Shown: one piece after another, positions 43,033 through 54,061 of the stretch
Position numbering within the stretch: position 1 is the stretch's first letter
Layout of the letters: each line of letters begins with the position of its first letter
Assembly: GCA_036924285.1 (NCBI GenBank)
Contig: JAYKYS010000017.1
Span: 3,515,501 to 3,579,500 of the forward strand
Source: Asterella californica
Lineage: Eukaryota > Streptophyta > Marchantiopsida > Marchantiales > Aytoniaceae
Length of the DNA stretch: 64,000 nucleotides
Direction: 5' to 3'
Translations under genes and position numbers: made by a program
Notes under the pieces: generated by a model
Databases searched by the model: none
The model's input: the letters and a program-made list of their open reading frames with translations, nothing else
What the model was told of the DNA's origin: nothing

Positions 43033-43842
43033 GCTCTATCCTTAGGATCGGGGTACTCTGGAGAAGTTTTGCTGTCTCCTCTTTCTCGATCCTCGAAGGA
43101 AAGATTATAACAGTTTCTTGTAACCAGCATTGTCATCCAAAAGCTGTTGGAAGGTTACATCCGTCTTCTGATTCCACAAATCTCCCAAGAAGTCATAAGG
43201 AGATCGCTCTAGAAGAGTGACTGGTGTTTCCAACAGAGAAGATGTAGGAGCTGCTTTCTTGGGTGGAAGATCCAAATGGTGTCTTCCCTCGACTGGAAGT
43301 TGTTCTCGTGAGACAGGGGCTGCCGTAGTCGGTGGAGGAAGCTGCTGTACTATCTTCCGTCACTTCTCCAGCTCTTTTTGCATGATCGCTTCAACTTCTT
43401 GCCTAATGTCAGGAGCAAAGTACTTCAGATCTTCTCTGTCGTAAGCAAGAGAAGAAGGCCGCTCAGTGGAAGATGACCTCTCCTTACGCTGCTTCTTCTT
43501 CTTGATCTCCTTCTGACGAGATTTAGACTTCCTTTTGCTTCTAGTACTACTTACCTTGAATACTGCTTCATACTACTTACCTTCTAGTATACTTACCTTG
43601 AATACTACTTCATCCAGGACTTCTTCTGGAGGCCAACTGTCTGAATCTGGCAAGGGTTCCACACAGTGCCATCCGCCAAAGTGAAAGATGAAGCTGCCTC
43701 AAGTGACTTCGTTTTCTGAGCTGCAGTCGTCTTCTGCAGCTGAGGTTCTTTTTCTTCGTGCTTCCCGAGGTCTGGTTTGTCTTCCTCTATATGGAGACAA
43801 TCCGTACAATCCCCAGGATCTTCTTCTTCTACCGTGATGTGC
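43033..43842 (-). pseudogene. Gag-like region of element F (degraded)
   Basis: No long ORF. The minus-strand translation has an Arg/Lys-rich patch, an A-Y-D-R-E-D-L-K-Y-F-A-P-D-I-R-Q-E-V-E segment and a V-T-F-Q-Q-L-L-D segment interrupted by stops. A local duplication at 43549-43618 repeats a CAAGGTAAGTA word. No zinc knuckle recognised. Confidence 0.5.
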
Positions 43843-45879
43843 TATATCATTGCTAGCTCGAGTTTATACGCACTTATTGTGAGCCGAAGACTCAGTCCTT
43901 TCCAAGTCCTCACATTCTAGCTTCCACTCTCAGAAGCCGAATCTAGTCTTTCCAGAAGACAGCTATTCCGTCTTTCGAGATTCTAACAATGCTTCCTAAG
44001 TAGCTCTCGTCTTCCGCTATATCTAAACAATCCTAACTAAGCAAGGCATCGCATGGATTCTCAAGAAGACAACCCACCTTGCATTTCATCCTACTTCCTA
44101 ACAGAGGATACAAAATATGAGAGAAGCAAATTGTATGAGAAGTTCAGAAGATGGTCGTGGGCTCCTGTTGTGATAGTGACCTCTAGGAAGACTCCCGAGA
44201 CAACTTCCGATTCAATGACATTCTCGGACGACTTCCTGCAGCCAGGCTTCCCTTCACTGGTCTCATCTATCTTCTGCTTCCGACACGCAATCTAACCTCA
44301 CAACAGACACAAGACATTCATACTCTGTTCTTCCAACTTCTCACCTCTCATACAAACTCAGAAGAAGCTTGTTGCATGACGGGAAGACATGACCCTCAAC
44401 CATTCTCTCCAGATTCTGTCAGCAAGACTTCTCACAACTCTCTTCTATGTTCGTGAAGAAGAAGAAGGAATAGGCTGCTATGGGTCGGACAAAAGAGACC
44501 CGTAAAAGACCGTCACGTCTTCTCGCACATTTTACCAGCCTTTCCAATCTTCTAGTCTCTCTAGGATTATGTGGATTTGAGAAGCTTGGAAGATCGGGAG
44601 ACACAGGCCTGGTTCCCAACTTCCAGCTTCTCGAAACAACAAACAACTCACCAAGTCACTCAGGATTCATACTAAGCATCTCTCAACACAAAACCCAATC
44701 CAATCCACTCTTGATACGAATTGCACATAGTCGTCTTCCGAAGACGTTCAGATGTCCAGAAGCGTCTTTCGAAGATGTTCAGATCTTTCGAAGCGTCTTC
44801 TGTCTAGAGGTTCAGGAGAAGAGATGCGGTAGGGTAGGAAAATTGATAGCTACGAGATCGAATTAGAGAATGAGAGACAGGGAAGCTCGATTACAGCTCG
44901 AGAAGAAGTGAGAAGATGGATGTCAAAAATTAGGCAGCGCTTCCGCACCCAATTTTACAGAGAGAAATTTTGAGATGGGAAAAGCGATCGATGGACTTCC
45001 TGCAAACAAGCGGAGAAGCGCGGGGAACACTAAACTAGAGGCGAGAAGCGGTGAGAAGGGGAAAGAACATGGGAAGAACCTCAAATAGTCTTCTGGCTGC
45101 TTCATGTAGTGTCTTCAGTCTTCTACGTGCTTCCGGCTCCACCTCAGCTTCCAATGCGATCCCACAGAATCGTCCTATCGTCGATTCTAAGCTACGTCTT
45201 GCTGCTTCCTTAATCGATCAGTGCTCCACCTTCGATACTTCTTCAATCGTCCTTCAATGTCTACTTCCGAGAATCTACAAGGGACTCCTTCAGCTCGATG
45301 GTGCTTCTTGCTCTCACAGAATCGTCTTCTCGCTCTCTCTCTAGCCTTGATTCGATCCTTGCTATCCATGATTTCACTACTCCTTGCTTCCAGGTCCAAT
45401 TCGACATCCTGATTGCAATCGACCTCCTAATGCGCAATTGCCCTTCGATGCGAGAAGCGATCAGCTGATTTCGTGCTAATGTGCCTTCTCCCGTATCTTC
45501 CTTGCGCGATTAGGGGTTTGACCTCCTTGACCTACCTACTACCATGGTGGATATCTGATAGGTACACCTACCTCCCTCCTAGGTGGTGCGTGGTTGATGA
45601 CCATGTAGTCACGGTCGCTGTCGCTGTCTTCTGGAAGACACGCGTCTTCTGTCTTCCGTCTTCCGTCTTCCGAAGACCTGATCGAGAAGACGTCTTCTCG
45701 AAAGACGTCCTTCTTCCGTCTTCGGAAGACGTCCTCTTTTTTTACAACAAGTTCTTAACACCATCTATCTTCTAAGCAAGATGTAATCTTAAGCAACAAG
45801 GTTATTTCAATTACACAGACATGTTATTAACTTCAAAAATTTCAAAGATTTATAAATCCTGTAAATTGTGAGCACCACA
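43843..45879 (-). repeat. LTR F4, 5' LTR of element F
   Basis: Starts TGTGGTGCTC at 45879. The end near 43843 is approximate because it diverges from F1 in the last 40 bp. 45640-45740 is exceptionally dense in GTCTTC/GAAGAC. Shares its last 300 bp closely with F1 (22430-22710). Confidence 0.75.
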
Positions 45880-47790
45880 TTTGATCAAGATCAATCCTGG
45901 TTACTTCGTCTCTATCAACTTGCTAACAGAGGGAGTATGATGAAGACTTAGACATTTCCTCTTTGCTTCGTGGAGACTTGATACCTAAACGTGTCAAGTC
46001 TTGACTTGCTTAAAGTTTCATGAGTATGAATGGTGGCAAATTTGATGGAGTTTCATACATTGTTGCTTTGAAAATGACATCCGTTATCATTTCTCCATAT
46101 CAACATATGACGTAGACCCAATAGACGTGTTAACACGCGTAGAAAGAAGAGAGCTTGTCTCTTTGAAGAAATCTGAATATGAACATTTGAAGGCAACATA
46201 TCTTTACAATGTACTACTTTGGACCTAATCCATCGTGTTTGGGAGTAATGAATCTGAAGATTTTTCCAGCTGCGTTATCTTTGTGAATGCGCTCATCCAA
46301 CAGACATCTCATCAAAGATGAGTCGGCTAACTGCATTTGCTGATGGGCTTCTCTAGAAGGTCATGGATTCTGTCGAACACCCATGCTTTTCCATGTAGTG
46401 TACTAAAAGTACGGATCGTTTATTTCCTCTATGCGTTCTAATATGTTTTGAGATCTATTCGTCTCTCGGACAAAGTGAGCATCCTTATGCAGGTTGGAGA
46501 GTTGATGCTGATGGTTGATGTACCATAACAAACCCAACAACAGCTAGGAAGTCTACTTCCTCTTGATTGGATTAGTTCTTCGTTTGATGAGAATAACAGC
46601 TGGGAAAAGTAGAAGATTATCTTGCATAAAGTGATGATCGCTACCTTGCGCACAAGACAAGTTAGACCAGAACCAAAACTTGCATTCTAAGTGGACGAGC
46701 TTGTGAACCCCGGTGAAGCAAGGTGCTATCACGTCTCTTCCGGACGTTCAGAAATCTGTGAGATTTATCAAGTTGCCGCAGTATTTCCATGGTCGATTTG
46801 GGCTCATCAGCTCGACATGACAATGAGGTGAAGCTCTAGTGTCTTGTGACCTCAAATCAAAAGTCCAAAATGTACACCATGCTCTCATTGTATGGTCATA
46901 CACATGGCTAGTCATCATAACTCATTCATCTAATGTTCTGAATGTTATCTCAAAGAGCATCCAAGCTCCATATAAGTCTCCACCAAGCAACTGGTCTTCA
47001 CCTCAAATCTATGCATGATCCGATAGTTGACATCTTGACATACATCTGCTATCTTTGCTCCTTGACTCAGAAACTGGTTAAGTTGTACGAAGAGAAACAT
47101 TACATTCTTCCAGAGCTTGAAGATCTCGTCAAATTCTGCACCTGACCTTGTTTTCTAATCGTCTTCAAAATCATGAAAGTGGCTGGGTTAGACACCTAAT
47201 GCATCGAGCAATGTTCGCTGTTGTTTTTTTGTCAACTCTCATACAGACATGTCAGATAAAATATTCATGTAAATGCTATGTGTTGCCGTTGTGTGCAACG
47301 TTGTGGTCTTCACTTTTGGATTCTTTCTATATTCATTAGCAATGACATCGTATGAGATTTGTCTGTGCTCTTGCAAGGATGTAAGGAGAGACATGAGAAT
47401 GAGCACCGACGTCAATTGTCAATCTGTTGATATGATAACTTTCATGCTCTAGACACCTTGCTAGAAGGAACAACAAATACATCTCCTCTGAGCATCCTCG
47501 TACACATCTTGGTGCATCATTGCAATGAGGACAAGCATGACAATATTGTAGAACGAGAGATCAATTTGCATAAGTGTTCTGTACATGCTTCCACCTTGGT
47601 CGTTCTTACACATTGCATTTTCTATTTTGTTTGAAAAAAAGCGAGCGATCCATTACAATGAACCCTTATTACTCGGCATCACTCTCTTGAATCCAATCGA
47701 GTTGTAGTGGAAGTCATGTTCGTTTACAAAAAGTAGTCCTTTTCTCTATCACACAGATGAGAAATCCGTCTCTCTCGCTATGTCCAAGAG
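45880..47790. other. Degraded sequence, no intact gene
   Basis: Short fragments on the plus strand hint at a decayed gag-like protein (a C-Y-H-V-S-S-G-R-S-E-I-C string near 46710 resembles a broken zinc knuckle; an L-S-R-R-V-M-D-S-V-E segment near 46350), but stops are too frequent to assign it. Nothing else recognised. Confidence 0.35.
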
Positions 47791-48984
47791 ATAAAACTCA
47801 TGTTTTTCTCATCAGCGGGATCTTTAAGAGTTTGAATGACATCCATTACAGTCATGTGTTGTCATTCCACCTGCAATTTATATGTACAACTCAACTGATA
47901 TCATTGATATCAGACATCAATATCTTAGGAAGACTCTCTCAAGTCTTGCATTTCTGCATAATATTGGCATAGTAGATAAGATATCGGAAGTTGTCATGTA
48001 TGGAATGGAAGATAAAACATCCATTTTACCCGTCTATGAGAAGTTTATAACTTTGGTTGACATGCATTATAGCTATTTATTCAGATTCCACCCGCAGTTT
48101 ACATGCAAAAATCAATTGAAGAGATAGATATCAGACATTGATATCTTTGGTCCACTCCTTCAAGTTGTCCATTTTTATACATTTATTGATAGAGTAAAGA
48201 AATGCCAAAATATAGAATCATGATTTTTGTCTTTTTGGAGCAAGTTTAGAAGCATGGATGTGATAAAGTTATGACTCCTTTTAAGATTCCAACACGTAGT
48301 TGATCTTCAAATTTCATTAGTTGGATAGATATCAGCCCTCGATCTCTCTAATCCATTCTCTTCAGCTGTGCATTTCCGTCCAAGCTTTGTTAGAGCAGAG
48401 AAGAATCGAAGGTCGATATATAAGTCAAAGAAAGAAGAACTTCTATTTTTGCCCTAACATTGGAAGAATAAGAGCTTGAATGATATTCATAATTAGCAAT
48501 GTTTACAGATTTCAACTTGTATTTGATCTTCAAATTTCATTAACTAGATAGATATCAGACCTCGATCTCTCTTATCCACTCTTCAGTTGTGCATTTTTGT
48601 CCAAGTTTTGATAGAGTAGAGAAGATACTGAAGGTTGATATCTAAGTCGAGGAAGGAAGAACTTCCATTTTTGCCTTGGCGTTGAAGAATAAGAGCTTGA
48701 ATGATATCCATTATAGCACTGTTTCTAGAGTTCAACATGTATTTGATCTTCACATTCTTGAGCAAATTCTATTTGCAGCATAGATATTGGACCTTGATAT
48801 CTCTGGTCTACCTCTTGAATTATGCATTTCTGCTCAAGTTTTGACAGAGTTAAGAAGATATCGAAGGTCAAAATCTACAACGCGGAAGATTCACCATTTA
48901 TTCTTGCTCATTTATGAAAAATTGAGAAGGTTGTGTGACACCCATTATAACCACGTTTTCATATTTCAACCCATGTTTTATCTC

Positions 48985-49126
48985 GACTCTATACATCGTG
49001 TTACCACTTAGCAGAGTCCTGTGTTTTTAATAAACAGTCGCTACCCCCTGGTATGTGCCGCTTTCCTAATCCGAAGATAGGAGAGCACCCCTTCTCCCGA
49101 GGTTACGGGGTCATTTTGCCGAGTTC
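48985..49126 (-). pseudogene. rrn26: Nuclear copy of mitochondrial 26S rRNA fragment
   Basis: 142 bp which on the minus strand read as a conserved segment of large-subunit rRNA, including the CTCGGCAAAATGACCCCGT core, GGGAGAAGGGGTGCTCT, then the plant-mitochondrial type GCGGCACATACCAGGGGGT and GCGACTGTTTATTAAAAAC, ending at GTATAGAGTC. The insert between GTGCTCT and GCGACTG is of mitochondrial rather than chloroplast type. It is embedded in the tandem repeat with clean edges and looks almost unmutated, so transfer to the nucleus was probably recent. Too short to be functional. Confidence 0.88.
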
Positions 49127-49527
49127 AAATCACCGGATCAAAATGGATCAAATGATATCTATGATTCAAATTCCATTTGCATCATAGATATCATACTTTG
49201 GTAAGTTTGGTCTACTCCTTTGAACTGTGCATTTTTGCTCAAGTTTTGATAGAGTTAGGAAGATATCAAAGGTCGAGATATTTGCGGTGGAAGATTGGCA
49301 TCCGTTCTTGCTCATTTATTATAAATTTAGAAGGTTACATGACTTCATCCAAAGTGTGGGTGAAAATATGAGGTGGAGGGTCTAACTTTTCTTAACAATA
49401 AACTTGGTCCTTCTCTGCTTCTTTCCTCATATCTGTAAATCTACTCGTTGCATCATTTCCATACTTTGCATGTGGTTAGCACACGAAGTTGTTAAACCCT
49501 TGAAGGGTCCATATCCGAATTTCTCAC

Positions 49528-49617
49528 CTTTAATTTAGTTTCAATCAATATCATATATTGATAGTTTTACAACTATTTTATCAAAATAATATGATATTGA
49601 TTGAAACTAAATTAAAG
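49528..49617. repeat. Hairpin 1 (29-bp perfect arms)
   Basis: Arms 49528-49556 and 49589-49617 are exact reverse complements, with a 32-nt AT-rich spacer that can partly pair as well. No ORF. Confidence 0.88.
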
Positions 49618-49632
49618 TCTATTCTCTGATTT

Positions 49633-49828
49633 ATCACATAATCATTTGTTAAGTACATATAATTCATGACATAATGAGTGTGAAGTATACATATATTTTG
49701 GAGCTTATTTGAACATCTTATTTTATCAAAACTACTTTCATGGATACTCATTCGTAATATCTCATTATATGTATACTGCACACTCATTATGTCATGAATT
49801 ATATGTACTTAACAAATGATTATGTGAT
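49633..49828. repeat. Hairpin 2 (about 62-bp arms)
   Basis: Arms 49633-49695 and 49766-49828 are reverse complements with about one to two mismatches, separated by about 70 nt. It lies 15 bp from hairpin 1. Structure is consistent with a foldback MITE or a small-RNA precursor. Confidence 0.88.
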
Positions 49829-50400
49829 CATATAGTTTTGGATGACTCATTCAACCTCTATAGCGGTTAGTTTTGATCAAGAGTTTGCACACAACTCTTC
49901 CTCTTTTGTTTAGGTTCGTCAGTTAATCAAATCTAGATTCCAAATGATAGCTTAACAACATACCGTACAATCTATTATTTATTCAACTGCAATTAAAATA
50001 ATTCAGAAGCCAAAGTCAGTTTTTGATGAAAATTGATCGAAGACTCTGAACCTCTAAAAAGTGATTACATACATTGTGTTGGATACATACATTGTATACA
50101 TACATCACACATACATCATACATTGTGTTGGATAGATTCACATGGTGAACTAACTATATCTATTATCACTAAAATAATTAAGAAACCAAAGTCACTTTCT
50201 TATGAAAATGACTTTGAACCTCTAAAATAAAGTATCTAGTGAATAAAAACTTATATTTCATATCATCGATATATATATTATGATTTTTCTATCAATACTC
50301 TATAAAATTCATCTTACATATATTACTGTGACATTTGTATTTGTTGTTTTAGGATCAAGACTTCATATCTAGCCATGTTTTCATATTCCAACACGTATTC
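49829..50400. other. AT-rich gap in the tandem repeat with short internal duplications
   Basis: Contains CATACATTGTGTTGGATA-type repeats (about 50065-50130) and two copies of an AACCAAAGTCA...GAACCTCTAAAA block (about 50008 and 50190). No gene seen. Confidence 0.5.
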
Positions 50401-51154
50401 GATCTTCAAATTCCATTTGCAAGATAGATATTAAACCTCAATATCTATGATACACTCCCTTGAACTGTACACTTTTTCTCAAGTTTTGACAGAGTTGAGC
50501 AGATATCGAAGGTCGATATCTATGACATGGAAAGTCGAACATCCGTTCTTGCATGTTTACGAGAAGTTTAGCATGTTGCATGACATCCATTATAGCCGTG
50601 TTTTCAAATTCCAACTCGTATTTGATCTTCAAATTTCATCTATATCACTAGTCCTCAATATCTATAGTCTACTCCCATAAACTCTGCATGTTTGTTCAAG
50701 TTTTGACATAGTTAGGACTGTTCTTACATGTTTACGAGAAGTTAAGAAGATTGCGTGATATCCATTATAGTCTCATTTTCAAATTCTAATCCGTATTTGA
50801 TCTTCAAATTCCATTTGCATCATAGATACTGGACCTCGATATCTCTGATTCACTCTCTTGCGCTTTGCATTTTCATCCAAGTTTTGACAGAATTTCAAGG
50901 ATATCAAAGGTTGATATCTTTGACGAGAAAGATCGTGCCTCTGTTCTTGTCCATTTACTGAAAGTTTAGAGGATTGTGTGACATCCATTATAGCTACATT
51001 TTTAGAATCCAACCCATAGTTGATCTTCAAATTCTATTTGCAGGATATCGGACCACGATATCTCTAGCAATTGTACATTTGTACACAATTATTGACAGAT
51101 ATGGAAGATATCAAGGTCTGATATTTATATCGACGAGGACTCAAACTCTAGTCT

Positions 51155-52263
51155 TGCTCAAACCCTCATTGTTCCAAGCACTCATCTAGAAACGTTGATG
51201 CACTTCGTATCTCGCATCCATCCTCAAGTGTTCAACCTTCAGTCGCTATCTCGAGTTCTCGCTCATCAAAGCATTGGCTTTGATACTACTTGTCGTGCAC
51301 CTATCGTCTTGTTGCTCAGAAGCTCTTGCTCAGTAGATCACGAAACTCATTACGCTAACTTGCGAACCACAATCACATGTTAGCGTCCATGTACCACTTA
51401 CTTTTATCTCATTTGGTCCGGACCGAGCCGTACTGTCTCTTTAACTCTCAAGGTCAACATTTTCAGAGTCTCGACCTAGACCCAGCTAGATCGGTTCCAA
51501 AACATGAGCAAGTCACAACGTGACTTAGGACAGACTTCTCATAAAGTCCAAGGTCCTAAGCGATACCTCCAGCACACCTAGTGGTCCAACTGCTATGTAT
51601 GGATCTAAGCTCCCGAACGGTGGTAAAACCCGCCGTCTCGTTCTCTAGTCTTGTCCTAGCTCTTGTATTTTTTCCAAGTCGAGAAATCCAAGTCTGGACC
51701 AGAAGACGCCTTAGTACTAGTCCAGTCATCACCTCATGTCCACCCACCAAACTCTAAGGTCGAGTGACTTGTCTTGGCCCACCCAAGCATCGGGTCCCCT
51801 TCATATATACTTTTAAGGATCAGTGGTCCGCTCTCCTCTTTGGTCCCTGAAAATTACATCACAACCTGATCATGAGATCGATCATAATTCTCAGCTTTGA
51901 TGTCAGTTCAAAGAGTTCTTAGTATCATTGGAAAGCCCTCACTGAGACCTTTCCAATGATATCTTATTCACCTCGAGATCTTATTTGAAGTTTCGTCCAA
52001 TATCCAAAATGTCATTGGAGCTCGAACACTTAATGTTTTTCTGAGGAACCGTGGTCTAGCACGAGACTAGGACCTTATGGTTCGTACCAGCATCCATCTC
52101 CGCCGGTCTCACGTCTCAAACCTACATCTTAGACCTTTGTTTCGCTCTGTTTCTGAACTTGTCCTCTTAGGTCAGCGTTCGTCTGAGGTCCGTTTGAGAT
52201 AGACCTTTACGTCCTAACCCAATGTTTCAACCTTGGTTCAAAGAACCACTTGGGGTTCATCTG
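51155..52263 (-). mobile_element. Chromovirus H: diverged 5' LTR, primer site and leader
   Basis: On the minus strand: LTR from 52263 (first ~130 bp missing) to 51291, primer site at 51276-51288 reading TAGTATCAAAGCC (TGGTATCAGAGCC with two G-to-A changes), then leader to about 51155, where it is cut off. Far more diverged than A-C. Its LTR ends CGACA, the canonical complement of the TGTCG start. The missing 5' end abuts LTR F5. Confidence 0.8.
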
Positions 52264-53060
52264 TTCTCAACGTCAAGGAGGTAAGACGATGGGAAGAGGA
52301 AAAAAGCGAGAAGAACCTCGAAATGTGCTAGCAGAATACGTTGCGCTTCTTCTCGGTCTTCAAATGTCTCCTGCGCACGTTCTGATGTGAGTGTTTCGAT
52401 TGTTGTCAACTCACGAGCGACTTCTCCTTGCTAAGAACCTGCTTTTGCATAATATTTTTTGAACTCTGCTGCCTGCAGCCTGAAGCTCCAATCTTCAATT
52501 CAAGAGTTCTAATTCCTGCAATCCTTGAGAAATTCTATCTACTTCTACTTCGAGCTCTCTTCTTGTTATAAGACGACCGTCCTCACAATCCCTCACAGCA
52601 ATTTCTCTACGTGCACCTTTGATGTCTTCCTTTATGTAGGTTTGAAATTGAGTAGGAGAAAGGAACAAAAGACATGGCGCTTTCGTGTCTATTCTCTGAT
52701 TTGATAGTTTCTATGGTTATATCTCAGCTGCCCGTGTTTTAGGTAAGTGTCTTGTCAGCCCTGGTCCTATTTACTGCTTAGGTGACTGTCTTTTACGAAC
52801 ACCTACTGTGTCACCCAGTTGGTGCTAGGTTAGTATCTCTCGTAGTTATAGTCCCGGTCCTCCCTAGAAGACTTCACACTGTGTCTTCTGGATTCTGTCT
52901 TCTAGATTCTAGAAGAAGTTGATTTCTGCTCAAAAATCCATCTTAAGTTTATCTTCTCAGGGAGTAAACTTAAGTAACAAGATTAATTCAATTATATATA
53001 CACGACGTTAACTTATAAATTTTGAAAAAATTTCAAAATTTGCAAACTGAGAGTACCACA
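52264..53060 (-). repeat. LTR F5 (partial)
   Basis: Minus-strand start TGTGGTACTC at 53060. It matches the first ~800 bp of F2 and F4 with considerable divergence and is truncated at chromovirus H. The GAAGAC density is lower than in other copies. Confidence 0.65.
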
Positions 53061-53316
53061 GAGAGCCACCTTTTCTAAGAATGTATCACTGCTAGGGCCA
53101 AAATCCTATCCATGACATCTTCTCATTTCTGAGGAGGAGAAAAATCTCATCAGCAAGCAAAGACATCTCACTTAGGATGTAGGAACTTCACTTCAGCTAC
53201 CATGAGACAAATCAGATACGGAGGATACAGATGATTCACAAGGCAGCGAGGGTTGCCTAGGAGTAGTAACACACTACCCACCTTTTCAGAAGACCGAATG
53301 GAGAGCACCTCTATCT

Positions 53317-53601
53317 ATGAAGATATTTCTCGGGAACTTTGAATTACCCATGCAAAGCCTCACCCTTCTCGGAACAATGTGTCTTTTCCAATGGGATAGT
53401 TCCACCAAGCCACTTGCAGAGAGAACTAATTGGTATTTTCCCTCAGATTTTCTGGATCTATGGCTAGCCTTGGGCCATGAAAAGCTAAGTCTTCCTACCC
53501 TTGGTCATTTGGCATACATTGCTATCGAGTATGCTAAGCACAATATGTCAGCACCCTACCTGCGATCTGAAGTTACTCCGCAAAAGTTGTTTAAGGTATG
53601 A
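53317..53601 (+). CDS. Unrecognised 94-residue ORF
   Basis: The frame is also open upstream of the ATG. The product has a globular, Trp- and Leu-rich composition (F-L-D-L-W-L-A-L-G-H-E) without signal peptide, transmembrane span or zinc motif. It lies outside any element I can delimit. It may be a fragment of a transposon protein or of a host gene exon (a GT follows near its end). I do not recognise it and cannot assign a function. Confidence 0.3.
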   Translation: MKIFLGNFELPMQSLTLLGTMCLFQWDSSTKPLAERTNWYFPSDFLDLWLALGHEKLSLPTLGHLAYIAIEYAKHNMSAPYLRSEVTPQKLFKV

Positions 53602-53875
53602 TCATTATTATCACTATCCTTTTTTCTCGATCAATCATTCTAGAGAAAATTTCAGCTCCTTTGTCCATTGCGGAGAATCTCTTTCAATTTTAGAATCGTC
53701 AAAATGATACTCATGATGTTGTAGTGTATCGAACAGTTATCTATTGTTGGTTGCTGTACTATACCTTCAAACACTGTCCATCACAAGCATTCTTCAACCT
53801 TAATCAACAACAACCGATTGCACTCATCACCTTACTCCTCTCTCAAGGGTTGTATTCTTATCATAGGATCGGACA

Positions 53876-54061
53876 TTGGAGTTGGCTGTAATTGATGGGT
53901 TCCTACCAACCAAAGGCGACTACTTCCTAGATGGTGTTATACGAAGTAGAGCAAGAAATTTCTTGAAGCAAGGAAGATGTTCCATGGACGGAATCAGGGG
54001 CCAGGTTTTCCTAGATGAGGGATGTCATCTCCATCAGAACCACCCTCTTTGTCTCTTTTAA
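53876..54061 (+). CDS. Unrecognised 61-residue ORF
   Basis: Short ORF 275 bp after the previous one, on the same strand and separated by stop-containing sequence. If the two were exons of one gene, an intron of that size would be ordinary, but no convincing splice pair was established. Could be chance. Confidence 0.2.
   Translation: MELAVIDGFLPTKGDYFLDGVIRSRARNFLKQGRCSMDGIRGQVFLDEGCHLHQNHPLCLF

Larger units (their letters stand above)
39078..45879 (-). mobile_element. Ty3/gypsy element F, GAAGAC-rich family
   Basis: Minus-strand order: 5' LTR (45879 to about 43843), gag-like and protease region, RT/RNase H, integrase, polypurine tract (39552-39568), truncated 3' LTR. The polymerase box is F-L-D-D-F, as seen in non-chromoviral plant gypsy lineages. 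There is no chromodomain. Frameshifts and stops throughout. Confidence 0.82.
47800..51130. repeat. Diverged tandem repeat, unit about 180-260 bp
   Basis: A unit recurs at least eight times. Its markers are TTGATCTTCAAATT, ATATCAGACCTCGATATC-like words, CAAGTTTTGACAGAG, a near-palindrome GATATCGAAGGTCGATATC and GACATCCATTATAGC. The CAAGTTTTGA anchor lies near 48377, 48602, 48837, 49240, 50478, 50697, 50879 and 51077. Spacings of 219-235 bp are commonest, shortening to 182-198 bp at the right. Open frames in several units give similar peptides simply because the DNA is similar. The array is interrupted by a mitochondrial rRNA fragment and by two hairpins. Confidence 0.75.

Noticed and set aside
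48787..49011. Similar small ORFs across 47.8-51 kb as a repeat-protein gene
   Set aside because: Frames are short, occur on both strands and follow DNA similarity; a diverged tandem repeat explains them more simply.
48985..49126. Functional or chloroplast rRNA gene
   Set aside because: Only 142 bp, and the diagnostic segment fits the mitochondrial, not the chloroplast, large-subunit rRNA.
47800..51130. CRISPR-like array
   Set aside because: Units are long, diverged and without constant short repeats and unique spacers; the context is eukaryotic.
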